DNA from: Chloroflexota bacterium
Lineage (GTDB): Bacteria > Chloroflexota > Anaerolineae > B4-G1 > SLSP01
DNA length: 64,000 nucleotides
Direction of reading: 5' to 3'
Assembly (NCBI GenBank): GCA_029555965.1
Contig: JAKQHY010000136.1
Span: 50,847 to 114,846 of the forward strand
Made by a program: the position numbers and the translations under genes
The notes under the pieces: generated by a model
Database searches by the model: none
Told to the model about the DNA's origin: nothing
The model's input: only the letters and a program-made list of their open reading frames with translations
Shown: in pieces, positions 1 through 8,897 of the stretch
How the letters are laid out: each line of letters starts with the position of its first letter
Position numbering within the stretch: position 1 is the stretch's first letter

Positions 1-2406
1 CAGCCTGTACAGGGTATGGGCTTCGTTTTCAGTCATAGTGACGGTACTGGATAGACGCGCGATGAGTTCTTCAAGTGTACTTTCTTGCGATTGGTATGTC
101 TGATACGTCGTTTGCCAATCCACCAGACACTTATCTACTTCAGCTTGCTGCACAGTGAGGCTCATTTCCTGAGCAGCGATTTCGGCAACTGTCTGTGCCA
201 AGCGTTGTTGGAACTGATCCAACCGCTCCTGAATTTGTGCCTGGTCCTTAGCCGCATTTTCGCGGGCATTCCATAATGTTTGTAAAGGATTTTGATCAAT
301 GAACAGAGACCCTTGAGGTTGCGCTGCAATGGCTACCTGGATGGCTTGTAAATCTGCCTGAATTCGTTCCTGCTCGCGCAACACCTGCACATCACAGATA
401 GCCGTAAAATCCTGCGTCAAACTCTCCAGTGCGGTTTGGTAGCGTTTCACGACTTGGGCTTCTTGGGTAAGTGTTTGAAGTTCCTGAGCCAATTCCGCAA
501 TACGCGCCTGACGTTCTTGCTGCTGGGCCACACGCGCCAGTTGCCCAAATACGCATTTGTGTGGTGCTAACGGCGCGTGCCGATAGAGTGTACCTCCGGA
601 AATTTGTAACCCCCGACTGACCACGCGGCTCGCTCGCTCGGCGACTGCGGCGCTTTCATCGGGCTCCCAACGCCATTGACCGAGATGCAAATTGAGCAAA
701 CCACGCGCCAAGGAGTTTGCCGTCTGAATTAACTCGGCCATACTCCCTGGTGGTACTCGCTGATATTTTTCAACATCAGAAGGACGTACCAGGTGAATAT
801 TCTCAGTTTGATCCCGTGGCAAGTCCCGGTAGATTTGCTGGCAACGCTCAAAGTCTGTCTCTGGCGGAATCAGTGTCCAACGCCGGGCGCCCAACAACCC
901 TTCAAGCATTCCCTGGGCCACGCTGTCCAGTGCCGTGGTAGGTTCTACCAGATCGGCCAGGATTGTAATATTGGCAATATGCCCCTGCTCTTCCAGTTGT
1001 GTTTTTACATATTCTGCGGCACGTTGTTCCGGTAGTGCCGGACGGCACTCGGCGATTTCACGGCGCAGTTGCTGCAACACGGTTTCGCTGTGAGCAATTT
1101 GTTCAGCGAGTTTGTTCTCGACGACAGCCAGCCAGCGCTGTAAAGCATTTTGCGCCGGCCAAATTGAAGTATTCAGCGTAATAATTGCATCCTGTAGGAT
1201 GCAATTATGGACGATGAACTCTTGCCAGTCGCCCGGCACCGCCAGGTCCAGAGCTACTGCCAGAGTAGCCATAACGTTCTGCCATGTTTCCTCAAAGTAC
1301 CGCAGTTGTGCTAAAGCTCGCTGGGAAGCTTCCAACCGCGCGATTACTTGCTGTAACTCACGTTTGAGTTGCCGTTGTTCACTCAATAATCCACTAAAGG
1401 ACTGCGCAGCATCTTGGGCGCGCTCATGAGCAAGACGGGCTTGTTGATAAGCTGTGGTGCAGTGTTGGACTTGTTCTTTCAGATCGTTCAATTGTTGCAG
1501 TTCAGCCGCGTAGTGGTTTTTAGCGGTCGCCAACTCTGCTCGTGCATGTTCCAATTTGGCTTGGTGGAGGCAGGCAGCAAAAACCGCGTGTTCGTGCTGC
1601 TTGTTTTGGTACTGTTTATGAGCATCTATCACAGCTTCCAGTTTTTTCAACTGCTGTTCAGCCTGTTCGCAACGCACCTGCGCCTGTTGCACCTCATGTA
1701 CATAGGTGCGCAGCGGTGTCACCTCAATAACTTCACATCCGATTACCAAATCCCGTACTACGCGCGTCAAGTTACTGGTATCAATGTTGCCCAGCGCGCG
1801 GGTTAGAATCTCGAACCAACGTTCAGACAAATTCCCGAGCTTCTGGGCTAATTTTTGCCGATACTCGGTGGCGCTAGACAGTAAATTCCAGACACCGGGT
1901 GCTTGAGTGTGATTCAGATGTTCGCGCAGCTCTTTGAGTTTATACATTTGGTAGGCGTCGCCTTCGACCGCATACCCCACCAATTCCAAAGATAAGGCAC
2001 TATCCACCAACAGAAAATTCGCTCTGATTGTGGTGGGGTTGTAATCCCACACGACGCCACACACGAATCGTTTGCCGGTTTTAATATGAGTCCATTCCAT
2101 CAATACATGGGCTTGCCCGGTATCGGTGCGTTGCGGTTGGCCGTTCTTGTGCCAGCGAATGTAAGTAGTGACGTGGCGGCTGCTACCTGGGCCGGCCATC
2201 GCATTAAAGCGAATTTTGGTTTCGTCGCCCACCAATGCATATAGCCAACCGTCTAATAGTGTGGTTTTCCCCACACCGGTATCTCCTGAGATGTGCAGGG
2301 GTTGGCCCAAAGGGATGTCAATCCGGTGCATTTTAAACTCATGCCAGTTGTAGTACTGAATAGCTGTTAACCAGTAGCCGGTTTTATTCGTCGTTTTCAG
2401 ATTCAT
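1..2406 (-). CDS. jetC: Wadjet-like JetC, SMC/MukB-type ATPase (C-terminus outside window)
   Basis: The frame is open for 802 codons from the ATG at 2406 to the left edge, so the 3' end is missing. Residues 41-49 form a Walker A motif (GDTGVGKTT) just after a typical SMC N-terminal strand. Long Glu/Gln/Ala-rich stretches, roughly residues 240-420 and 590-800, look like coiled coils. JetC is known as the MukB-like ATPase of Wadjet, a condensin that extrudes and cleaves circular plasmid DNA with JetA, JetB and the nuclease JetD. Its start overlaps the jetB stop by 23 nt, as is usual in jetBC. The Walker B/signature end and any jetD would lie left of the window. A 28-nt palindrome sits in frame inside the gene. 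The Wadjet call rests on the JetA-JetB-JetC order; the alternative is another MukBEF-like or SbcC-like system. Confidence 0.8.
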   Translation of the reverse strand, partial: MNLKTTNKTGYWLTAIQYYNWHEFKMHRIDIPLGQPLHISGDTGVGKTTLLDGWLYALVGDETKIRFNAMAGPGSSRHVTTYIRWHKNGQPQRTDTGQAHVLMEWTHIKTGKRFVCGVVWDYNPTTIRANFLLVDSALSLELVGYAVEGDAYQMYKLKELREHLNHTQAPGVWNLLSSATEYRQKLAQKLGNLSERWFEILTRALGNIDTSNLTRVVRDLVIGCEVIEVTPLRTYVHEVQQAQVRCEQAEQQLKKLEAVIDAHKQYQNKQHEHAVFAACLHQAKLEHARAELATAKNHYAAELQQLNDLKEQVQHCTTAYQQARLAHERAQDAAQSFSGLLSEQRQLKRELQQVIARLEASQRALAQLRYFEETWQNVMATLAVALDLAVPGDWQEFIVHNCILQDAIITLNTSIWPAQNALQRWLAVVENKLAEQIAHSETVLQQLRREIAECRPALPEQRAAEYVKTQLEEQGHIANITILADLVEPTTALDSVAQGMLEGLLGARRWTLIPPETDFERCQQIYRDLPRDQTENIHLVRPSDVEKYQRVPPGSMAELIQTANSLARGLLNLHLGQWRWEPDESAAVAERASRVVSRGLQISGGTLYRHAPLAPHKCVFGQLARVAQQQERQARIAELAQELQTLTQEAQVVKRYQTALESLTQDFTAICDVQVLREQERIQADLQAIQVAIAAQPQGSLFIDQNPLQTLWNARENAAKDQAQIQERLDQFQQRLAQTVAEIAAQEMSLTVQQAEVDKCLVDWQTTYQTYQSQESTLEELIARLSSTVTMTENEAHTLYRL
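1181..1208. repeat. Palindromic element, copy 1, in frame within jetC
   Basis: Two 12-nt arms (ATAATTGCATCC and its exact complement) surround a TGTA loop. A second copy with a 10-nt stem and a TGTG loop lies at 2980-3003. On the minus strand this copy encodes NCILQDAII inside JetC; the other copy encodes NCIPQDAI at the end of the small HTH protein. It resembles in-frame palindromic inserts known from other bacteria, but that is inference. Confidence 0.75.
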
Positions 2407-2971
2407 CGGCGGTCCCTCCCAATGGTTGTTGGCGCAGCGCTTCCATCCGCTCTACGCTCAGGACAATCGCTAAAAACGGAAGAATGGTGATGTAGGTATC
2501 ACCAGAACGGGGATTGTCCTGGTAAGTCACTAGCTTGCAACGTTTGAGTGTGTTTAGAATTTCCACCAGGCGGCTGCGGGAGAGGTTCTCTAACCGGCGC
2601 CGACAGCGTCGTTCTAGATCATGTATTTCTATTCCGGCAACCATCTGACCTTGCTGGCGCTGAACCTCCAATTCTTCGCGCAACGCCAATAGCACCACCA
2701 GGTTAGCATAACCCCGAATACGGATTAGCCCTTCGTTTTCCGCGTTGACCCAATACATTACCCGCTCTTCCACCCTCAACTCGGCATTCATCATGCTGAA
2801 GAAAAAATTTGCCGGTATCGGATGGGTCTGAATGGCTAAAAAGTGTTCCCGGTCGGTAGGTAGATCCAACTGCAAACTACCTTCGCGCACTAACTTGGAC
2901 AACCCGGCATGCAGGCGCCCTTGTTCCGTCGGACTGAGATCCGTATAACCTGGCAAAGAATAGATTGACAT
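2384..2971 (-). CDS. jetB: Wadjet-like JetB (MukE-like small subunit)
   Basis: A 195-residue protein lies immediately upstream of jetC and overlaps it by 23 nt. Size and position match JetB, the kleisin-associated MukE-like subunit that joins JetA and JetC. The middle (about 85-170) is helical and charged, with RCRRRLENLSRSRLVEILNTL followed by a strand-rich tail, as in winged-helix subunits. The start at 2971 is chosen because GAGG sits about 5 nt upstream. An in-frame ATG at 3001 would add ten residues translated from the palindrome and has no ribosome site. The C-terminus is acidic (ADESENDE). Function is inferred from position and size more than from a catalytic motif, since JetB has none. 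Confidence 0.65.
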   Translation of the reverse strand: MSIYSLPGYTDLSPTEQGRLHAGLSKLVREGSLQLDLPTDREHFLAIQTHPIPANFFFSMMNAELRVEERVMYWVNAENEGLIRIRGYANLVVLLALREELEVQRQQGQMVAGIEIHDLERRCRRRLENLSRSRLVEILNTLKRCKLVTYQDNPRSGDTYITILPFLAIVLSVERMEALRQQPLGGTADESENDE

Positions 2972-2976
2972 ATTCC

Positions 2977-3225
2977 TCAAATTGCATCCTGTGGGATGCA
3001 ATTAGCTGGGCGACCAGGTTCACGGCGCTGACTAAGCCACTGCTCAATAGCTACCCCTGTAGTTAGTAACAGTGAGCGTCCGACGCGATACGTTAATAGC
3101 TGATTGCGTCGCGCGGCGGCTTGCAATGTACGAAACTTGATATGGTACTTCAAACTCGCGTAGGAAAGGGTGATAGCTTCTTCTTGATGCCCATCCAGAG
3201 TTTCTAATAGTAATCGCGTAAACAT
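2977..3225 (-). CDS. Small excisionase/MerR-like helix-turn-helix protein inside the Wadjet operon
   Basis: An 82-residue protein lies between jetA (11-nt gap) and jetB (5-nt gap), preceded by GGAGGT, so it is surely part of the operon. Residues 20-66 follow the HTH_17/excisionase pattern: a helix (SYASLKYHIKFRTLQAAARR), then a turn with RVGRSLLLT and a final helix ending IEQWLSQR, equivalent to the usual 'kvGr..li....v..Wl' ending. The C-terminal residues NCIPQDAI are encoded by the palindromic repeat. Canonical Wadjet has only JetA-D, so this is either a local regulator, an accessory DNA-binding subunit or a captured gene. Confidence 0.6.
   Translation of the reverse strand: MFTRLLLETLDGHQEEAITLSYASLKYHIKFRTLQAAARRNQLLTYRVGRSLLLTTGVAIEQWLSQRREPGRPANCIPQDAI
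2980..3003. repeat. Palindromic element, copy 2, at the HTH gene end / jetB start
   Basis: Arms AATTGCATCC and GGATGCAATT surround a TGTG loop. The core matches the copy at 1181-1208 except for one loop base. It supplies the last residues of the small HTH protein and lies just upstream of the jetB ribosome-binding site, so folding in mRNA could affect jetB translation. It is not followed by a T-run and is therefore not called a terminator. Confidence 0.7.
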
Positions 3226-4045
3226 AGAACCTCCGTCACTCAGCCTGTCGAATCACCACAGCGCTGGCTGAAATCAATGTGTTTCCCACCTCAGCTGGCA
3301 GAGTGATCACATTCGTAGCCAGTTCGGTAAATTCCACCCTAAATGGGAACGGTAATGAGCGCGAAGCCGCGAATTCCAACAAACGCACCAGCATGTACGC
3401 ATCGTAGGAAGTGGTGCCTAATAGGTCACCGACCGCCATGACTTCGCGTCCTTCAAACAACTGCATAAAGTGGGCTGCAACTTCTCTGGCTGTTGGTGGT
3501 TCAATTTGGTATAAAAGCATTTCCAAATCGGGAGGCAATGTGATCAGGTTTACCGGTCCCGAGATTTGCGCTTCGGTAGTCAGAGCCCCAATGACAGATT
3601 CCGGACTCACAGACAAAGCACGGTTTTCCAGCGCAATCCCGGCTTTATCGTATTCTGGCCGCCGTGGAAAATGCATGTAGAGTTCGGCGGCCAGTGTCAG
3701 GATTTTTCCGGCAGCCGGTTCGCCAAACAACGCTTGACTTCTACGCCCAAAGGCGATCCAAACTTCGCTGACAATGCGGTCCAGGCGCTCCATCAAAGCT
3801 CGTAATATTCCCAGATGGTTTTCGATACTGCGCAAGAGCTGTGTCAGATGCTCTTCCTCTAATGCTGGGCTGAGTATCTCCGAGGTTTCCTGGTGTATGG
3901 CGTTGGCGGCAATCTGGGGCGTTTGGAACAAAAGATCATCCAGAACATTTTTCAAAGGATCATACCAGCGTTCAGGGGAGTGGCCGCACTTGAGTGCGTG
4001 GTAACGGGCTTCCAACACTTTGTAGGTCTCCATCCAGGCAGGTAA

Positions 4046-5345
4046 GGCGTTTCCAGAGAAATAATCATCCCCAAAGCGGCGGTGGGACAGGGACGATTTT
4101 CACGAACCATTGGCCCAAGTTCGGCAAACGTTCCAAGCGTTTTTCTAACTCCGCCATGGCTTTCTTCGTTAACTTGACGCCTTTCTCATAGGTCTTCTGC
4201 ACCAAGGTCACGACGGGGTGTCGTCCCTTCCAGGTCATCGTCCGGGCAAACTGGAGCACGGTATCCACGGTGTCCAGCAAACTCCCATTCCAATGCTGTT
4301 CCAGGACGCCCCAGACGCGCTCAATGGGATTGTATTTGCTGTGGTACGGTGGGTAATAGGCCAACTGAAGGGTGAGTTGCGCTTGATCCGCGAAGGCGGT
4401 TAGGCGGTGCATAAACTGAGTACTCCGGCTGTGGTTTTGCGGCCCATTGTCTTGATTGATGAGCCACATGGTGACTTGCGGGAAACGGGCGCGCTGCGCG
4501 GCCCAGAAATCCTGGAGACAATCCACGATGAAATCGGCGGTCACGGCGGAGGGGGTGAAGTACAAATACAACTCATTGTAGTCGGGCAAGAAGATGCCCC
4601 ACGGCGTCACAGTTTGGTCGGGGCGGAAATCGTGATCCAAGGCACGGACCGGCAGGCGCGTCTGCCCATGCCGGGAGAAAGGCCCCACGGCAATGGTGGC
4701 TTTGGCATCCAACGACAGCCGCAAGATGTGCGGATCTGCTTGCGCGGCGGTATGGAGGTGGGTCAACTGCGCGAAAATGGCATCCGTCTCCAGGCGCTTC
4801 TTCTTGGGACGGCTTTTCTGCACCGTGTGCAGGCGATAGTCCAATTGGTTAGTCTTGACGCGCAGGGTTTCCGCACTGGGCAAGGTCTCGGCGCGATAGC
4901 CCTTCTGTTGCTCCAACTGGCGCCCAATCTCGGCCGCGGTCAGCCGTGTATACAAGTGCGTCGTGGTAAAGGTCGAATCCGTCTGACTCTGCGCATCCGC
5001 AATCGCCCGAATGTCCGTTAACAAGTCCGGCAACCGCTCTTCCGCCCGGTGCCGCCCCCGGGCGGCGAAGTCGTCGACACAGGCCACGCCACTGGCCAAT
5101 TCGTGCTGCCCTTTCCGCACCGTGCCGCGGTTCCACCCGAATTCGGTTTCCGCCCGGCGTTGTCCACCTTTGCCGAGGATCTGAACTACGCCCGCCATAA
5201 ACACGCGCCGCGCACTGCCCGTCAGCGCCGTCTCCGTCCGCATGAAGAGTTGCTTGAGTTCTGTGCTCAGTTCCATACCGTTCCTCCCGGTCATCATGGG
5301 AGAGAGTGTACCCGATTTTGGGATGATTTAAATTCTGGAAACGCC
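4046..5345 (-). mobile_element. ISAzo13-like insertion sequence in jetA
   Basis: The 1300-bp element has terminal inverted repeats: both ends begin GGCGTTTCCAGA and share ATCATCCC further in. It is flanked by a direct TAA (4043-4045 and 5346-5348). It carries one transposase gene in the same orientation as jetA. Removing 4046-5348 rejoins the jetA frame exactly, which fixes the element ends. Confidence 0.85.
4065..5276 (-). CDS. ISAzo13-family transposase
   Basis: A 403-residue DDE transposase catalyses movement of the surrounding element. The catalytic region shows SLDAKAT (first Asp), INQDNGP (second Asp) and YYPPYHSKYNPIERVWG (Glu), followed by EQHWNGSLLD. The N-terminus (TGSARRVFMAG, ETEFGWNRGTVRKG) is a helix-turn-helix typical of this family. 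The start at 5276 has GGGAGG six bases upstream; the longer frame from 5297 has no such site. It fills the element with only 19 nt left before the terminal repeat. It appears intact, so the insertion may be recent. Confidence 0.85.
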   Translation of the reverse strand: MELSTELKQLFMRTETALTGSARRVFMAGVVQILGKGGQRRAETEFGWNRGTVRKGQHELASGVACVDDFAARGRHRAEERLPDLLTDIRAIADAQSQTDSTFTTTHLYTRLTAAEIGRQLEQQKGYRAETLPSAETLRVKTNQLDYRLHTVQKSRPKKKRLETDAIFAQLTHLHTAAQADPHILRLSLDAKATIAVGPFSRHGQTRLPVRALDHDFRPDQTVTPWGIFLPDYNELYLYFTPSAVTADFIVDCLQDFWAAQRARFPQVTMWLINQDNGPQNHSRSTQFMHRLTAFADQAQLTLQLAYYPPYHSKYNPIERVWGVLEQHWNGSLLDTVDTVLQFARTMTWKGRHPVVTLVQKTYEKGVKLTKKAMAELEKRLERLPNLGQWFVKIVPVPPPLWG

Positions 5346-5598
5346 TAATGAAGTGATAAGCAAGGTTTGGTCACGTAACACTCGTAACTCTTGCAGAAAA
5401 GCACGTAAGCTGCCGACTACTTCCTGGATTTGACGCTGTGCGACCGCAATTGCCATGTGGCGGGGGTAACGGTCGGTGGTTAAGGTTTGGTAGACCTGCC
5501 AGATTTGCGCTTCAGTGATCGTGGGATCAAAATTCAACAGGGTCACTAAAGCCTGTAAAAGTATTTCACCGGCCAGGGTAAATTCTAGTACTATGTAA

Positions 5599-7161
5599 CT
5601 CGACAATGTTAGATTAGGTTTGAGTTCGCTGGCTGCGTTGGGCTTTCAGGCGACAGCGAGTAGAGCGGGAGCGTTTGACCAAATGTTTGACCACCAAACG
5701 AGCGGCTTGTTTTTGCGACAACTGCGGCAGAGGCATCACCGCCTGCAACAGTTCGCGCACATTGGCGACAGACAAGGAAGGCAAAACCGTCAGTTCCATT
5801 TGGTGCGCCAATTGGGGGTCTTGAGGGTGGGTGCGCCCCCACTCGTACTTGGTTTGGGCGATGAACCACGTCGCCAGAATGGTCAAAGCCAGTTGAGGCT
5901 CCCAGGCCCGGTACTTTTGCGCCTGAAATTCATCCCACCCGGTTTCAGATTTGGCGTCCTGATTGGCGCGTTCGACGAAATGGCGCACGCACTTCAGCCA
6001 GGCCAGGCGCGCATGAGCGGTGTTGGCGGGCGCGTTGCTCAAAGCATACGTATAGCGTTTGCCATATTCATGCCGGATGACCAGCCATTCTTCAGTCAGT
6101 TCAGCATCCCGGAGCGTCCACACCCGGCGCATGGCAAACGGGTCATCCAAGAGGCCGCGTTCGGTGGGGCGCACCTCAAAACGTGCCCAGCGGGTATCGG
6201 GATGCGCAACGATTTGCCGGACGGCGATTGGTTTCTCGGCACTCAAGACTTGCGGGCGCGTGCAGGGGCGTCCGGGCTTGTCAGGGTCCGCCAGGGGCAG
6301 CCCAAAATCAGGTTGGGTCAGGTAAACCTGGGTGTCTTCGGGGATTTCAGCCATGTAGAGCATCCCCGCCTGATCCATCTGGTGACGCAACCAACCACTG
6401 CGGCCATACAAGTCATCCATCGCCACCGCCGCAAAGGGCACGGTGGCCCGTTGCAACATGCGCCAACCCAACTCAATCTTAGTCGCAAACTCCCGCTTTT
6501 CCGGCACACCCACCCGCTGCCGTTCCGCGGCCATCTCCGGGGTGAACCAGTGTCGCGGCAAATACAACTCGCCATCCACCCAGGTCCATACGGGCGCTTG
6601 GTAGTAAGCCAAAAACACACCAACCTGGCTCATCTCCACTTTCCCCAAGCGCCCATTGTGTTGCCGCCCGGCCCCGGCGCTTTTGTCTCCCGCTTTCTCG
6701 TCGGCACTTTCGTCCAACAACAACACGCCGCCTTGCGCCAAGCCCGGGGTCTGCGTGATCTCAGCTTGCACCTGCCCGATCACTGTCTGCGCTTCCCATG
6801 GCGAATCCGACATAAACTGTTGCAAGTTCTGCCCATCCCCGTCAGGGGCGTTGACCCGCCGATCAATATTGGCAAAGTTGCGCTTGGTGTTCAGCAGCAA
6901 AAGCCCTTTCAGGTAAGTCCAGGCGTGTTTAGCCACATCGCGCGTGGTGGTCTTGAAGCAGTGGCGATAACGTTCCCAGCAACGTTGCAAACGGTCTCCC
7001 AAATCGGCTATCGCTTCCTCGGACAGTCCCCAACGGTGAGGCGCCTCAAGGTCTCGCGGCGTTTCGTCATTCATTGATATCATCCTCCTTTCATCAAGAT
7101 TGGAATGAATGATACCCGATACCTGAGTTTAGAACAACCGTGCTAATTTAACATTGTCGAG
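5599..7161 (-). mobile_element. IS701-family insertion sequence in jetA
   Basis: The 1563-bp element ends in imperfect inverted repeats beginning CTCGACAATGTTA and sharing ATTAG. It is flanked by a 4-bp duplication GTAA (5595-5598 and 7162-7165), the duplication length known for IS701. It carries one transposase, in the same orientation as jetA. Removing the element and one GTAA restores the reading frame GDY-IVLEF. Confidence 0.88.
5614..7074 (-). CDS. IS701-family transposase
   Basis: A 486-residue transposase of the DDE superfamily (IS4-like fold). Visible family marks are NFANIDRRV, the QFMSDSPWEAQTV stretch, LLLDESADEKAG (first catalytic Asp), AVAMDDLYGRSGW (second Asp) and the late FVERANQDAKSETGWDEFQ block holding the catalytic Glu region. 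The start at 7074 has GGAGG nine bases upstream, whereas the ATG at 7083 directly abuts that site. No frameshift or stop was seen, so it is probably active. The reverse strand carries a 485-codon shadow frame that is not a gene. Confidence 0.9.
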   Translation of the reverse strand: MNDETPRDLEAPHRWGLSEEAIADLGDRLQRCWERYRHCFKTTTRDVAKHAWTYLKGLLLLNTKRNFANIDRRVNAPDGDGQNLQQFMSDSPWEAQTVIGQVQAEITQTPGLAQGGVLLLDESADEKAGDKSAGAGRQHNGRLGKVEMSQVGVFLAYYQAPVWTWVDGELYLPRHWFTPEMAAERQRVGVPEKREFATKIELGWRMLQRATVPFAAVAMDDLYGRSGWLRHQMDQAGMLYMAEIPEDTQVYLTQPDFGLPLADPDKPGRPCTRPQVLSAEKPIAVRQIVAHPDTRWARFEVRPTERGLLDDPFAMRRVWTLRDAELTEEWLVIRHEYGKRYTYALSNAPANTAHARLAWLKCVRHFVERANQDAKSETGWDEFQAQKYRAWEPQLALTILATWFIAQTKYEWGRTHPQDPQLAHQMELTVLPSLSVANVRELLQAVMPLPQLSQKQAARLVVKHLVKRSRSTRCRLKAQRSQRTQT

Positions 7162-7555
7162 GTAATCACCCTCTTCGCTGTGTCGTGGTTGTAACCAACG
7201 CGCCTTCTCCAAGCGCCGGAGCAATTTGCTTCCTACCCCAATGCTGGCATCCGCTTCATAATCGTGGTCCGCAAATTCATCTTCTGGTAAAGATGTCAGG
7301 CCCGATTTCTTGAAAACCTGTTCGGCAAGCTGTTTACCACGCTCCCGTTCCAATCCCAGGGCGGCATATTGCAACCCGTGTTCGTACAAGTTCAATAAAA
7401 CTTCCAGGTAGATCGGATACAGTTCTGGAGAACGTCCACTTCCCAGCAAAGAGAACAAGGAACGCGGTAGAATTTCATTCCAATCGTGCATTATTGCCCC
7501 TTAGTGCCTGTGTTTACATTAACCACTCGCTCAAATTGGGCATTTGACAAAAAAA

Positions 7556-8431
7556 TCAGAATAATCCTAGCTGGCCAGGGGGTATAGGTGATGAAACATT
7601 GAAAACTGCATAAACCTTGCCTTTGTAGTAAAAGGCTTCACATTCACATTTCCACTCCCGGTTTCCACTACGGAAGAGGATGGGAGCCACATCCTTGATC
7701 ATGCATTGTGTTTCGTAAGCCAGGGATATCACATGGTCAGACGGGACTGGCACAAAACGCCCGATAGCATATTTCGTAGAAGGTGAGCGCGCGGCGTAGA
7801 GTACATACAATTGTGGTCTTTGGGGTGTGGATGAAATAAAAGCGGTTTGTGGGGTGGGTTTTCGCGGTGGTTCTCCCCACTCACAGACCACCACAAAACA
7901 TTGATGTGTGGCGCAGTGGGCTAATTGGATGGCAATGGCCGGTTTAGATGCTGGACACAAGGATTCCAAATCCTCAATAAGGCGTATGCTGAACCCTCTT
8001 TGATCGATTAATTCACGGATGGTAACGGCCGGCATTAAAAATTCAGCAGCGCCCATATTGCAATACTGTTCGATTACGGTATCAAAACACTGGTCATCAG
8101 TAGCTGCATACTCGTGCAAGAATGAGTATAGTGAGTCATCTGTGCGTAGCAGATGGTGGGCAATTTCATGGAAAAAGGTGAAATTGCGGCGCTCTGGATC
8201 GCCAATCGCCGAGTTTATCACGATACAGGGTGGGGTGCCAGGTATATATTGTCCTTCATCTCCAAGTGGTAGGCCCGTTTCTTTAATCACAATGCCCAAA
8301 TGATTGGCTATGGGGTGTTCTCCGCCAGTGTACGGTGGCATCTCAGTCAACCCTGCTGCCGCCTGGGTACATCGTACCAAGTCACGAATTCGTTGGCGAG
8401 CTGCTTGTTCGGTGTATAGTTGCATCTTCAT
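7556..8431 (-). CDS. ImmA/IrrE-family metallopeptidase
   Basis: The 291-residue protein has HEIAHH at residues 88-93 and a downstream CNMGAAEFLMP block that supplies the third zinc ligand, the ImmA/IrrE signature. Such proteases cleave a partner HTH repressor and release gene expression in response to a signal (ImmR/ImmA of ICEBs1, DdrO/IrrE of Deinococcus). Its start directly follows the stop of the XRE gene, so the two are translationally coupled. It ends 64 nt before jetA. The C-terminal 100 residues are strand-rich and could sense a ligand, but no known domain was recognised. The likely role is control of the Wadjet operon, inferred from position. Confidence 0.82.
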   Translation of the reverse strand: MKMQLYTEQAARQRIRDLVRCTQAAAGLTEMPPYTGGEHPIANHLGIVIKETGLPLGDEGQYIPGTPPCIVINSAIGDPERRNFTFFHEIAHHLLRTDDSLYSFLHEYAATDDQCFDTVIEQYCNMGAAEFLMPAVTIRELIDQRGFSIRLIEDLESLCPASKPAIAIQLAHCATHQCFVVVCEWGEPPRKPTPQTAFISSTPQRPQLYVLYAARSPSTKYAIGRFVPVPSDHVISLAYETQCMIKDVAPILFRSGNREWKCECEAFYYKGKVYAVFNVSSPIPPGQLGLF

Positions 8432-8812
8432 TCAGCGACCAAGTATGGTCTTTAATGAGTAATAGTATTGCAACCAGTCTTCTTTGGTTGTGGCAGGCCG
8501 GGTAGCACGGCGTTCTATCTTTAACAGCAAGTCCACCAACTCTGGCTCAATCTCGGTATCTCGGAGAAATTCATCAAAACCAGGTGGATACGCCTGCCCC
8601 GAGGCAAGGGCATCACCGTCCATATTATCCAGCATATCATTGAGGGGCACTTGATAACAATTGGATAATTTTTCTAAGGTATCTAAAGAGGGCTGTGTAC
8701 GCCCCCTTTCAATATCCGATAAGAATGATACCGATAGCCCTGTCTGGTTTCCCACTTCTGCTAGAGTATAGGCTTTCTTTTTTCGGATAACCCGCAATCT
8801 CGCTCCCAGCAT
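8432..8812 (-). CDS. XRE-family helix-turn-helix regulator
   Basis: A 126-residue protein whose first 58 residues form a standard HTH_3 domain (LAEVGNQTGLSVSFLSDIERGRTQPS). The C-terminal half is helical and acidic and may mediate dimerisation or contact with the adjacent protease. The start at 8812 has AAGG upstream. It is the first gene of the minus-strand operon and is coupled to the ImmA/IrrE-type gene. It most likely binds the ATTACG boxes in the divergent promoter region and represses both the Wadjet and the CBASS operons; that target is inference. Confidence 0.85.
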   Translation of the reverse strand: MLGARLRVIRKKKAYTLAEVGNQTGLSVSFLSDIERGRTQPSLDTLEKLSNCYQVPLNDMLDNMDGDALASGQAYPPGFDEFLRDTEIEPELVDLLLKIERRATRPATTKEDWLQYYYSLKTILGR

Positions 8813-8866
8813 TTTTACCTTCTTTATCCTTCAGGATTTGAGTGATGACTTACCCACTCATCTTAA

Positions 8867-8895
8867 ATTATAACTGACGAGAATTTTTCTGTCAA
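8867..8895 (-). promoter_or_regulatory. Sigma-70 promoter for the XRE-ImmA-Wadjet operon
   Basis: TTGACA (8895-8890) and TATAAT (8872-8867) on the minus strand are separated by exactly 17 nt, both perfect consensus matches. The start codon of the XRE gene is 54 nt past the -10 box. Confidence 0.8.
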
Positions 8896-8897
8896 TA

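Larger units (their letters stand above)
3236..7491 (-). pseudogene. jetA: Wadjet-like jetA, interrupted by two insertion sequences
   Basis: Three pieces lie at 7491-7162, 5594-5346 and 4042-3236. Joining them after removing each IS plus one copy of its target duplication gives a continuous 461-codon frame. The first junction reads EEGDY-IVLEF and the second LLITSL-PAWMETYKV. The N-terminus (ILPRSLFSLLG followed by YPIYLEVLLNLY) resembles the DUF5716-type JetA of Wadjet type II/III, the kleisin-like subunit, and the restored length fits that family. Start 7491 has AAGGGG upstream. As assembled, the protein cannot be made whole: the last piece could start at METYKV (4033) and the first ends in the IS701. 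The system is therefore probably inactive in this genome, unless the elements excise. Confidence 0.7.

Noticed and set aside
1181..1208. Transcription terminator
   Set aside because: The palindrome lies inside the open jetC frame and has no T-run.
5620..7077. 485-codon plus-strand frame
   Set aside because: It is the exact antisense of the IS701 transposase and has no ribosome site.
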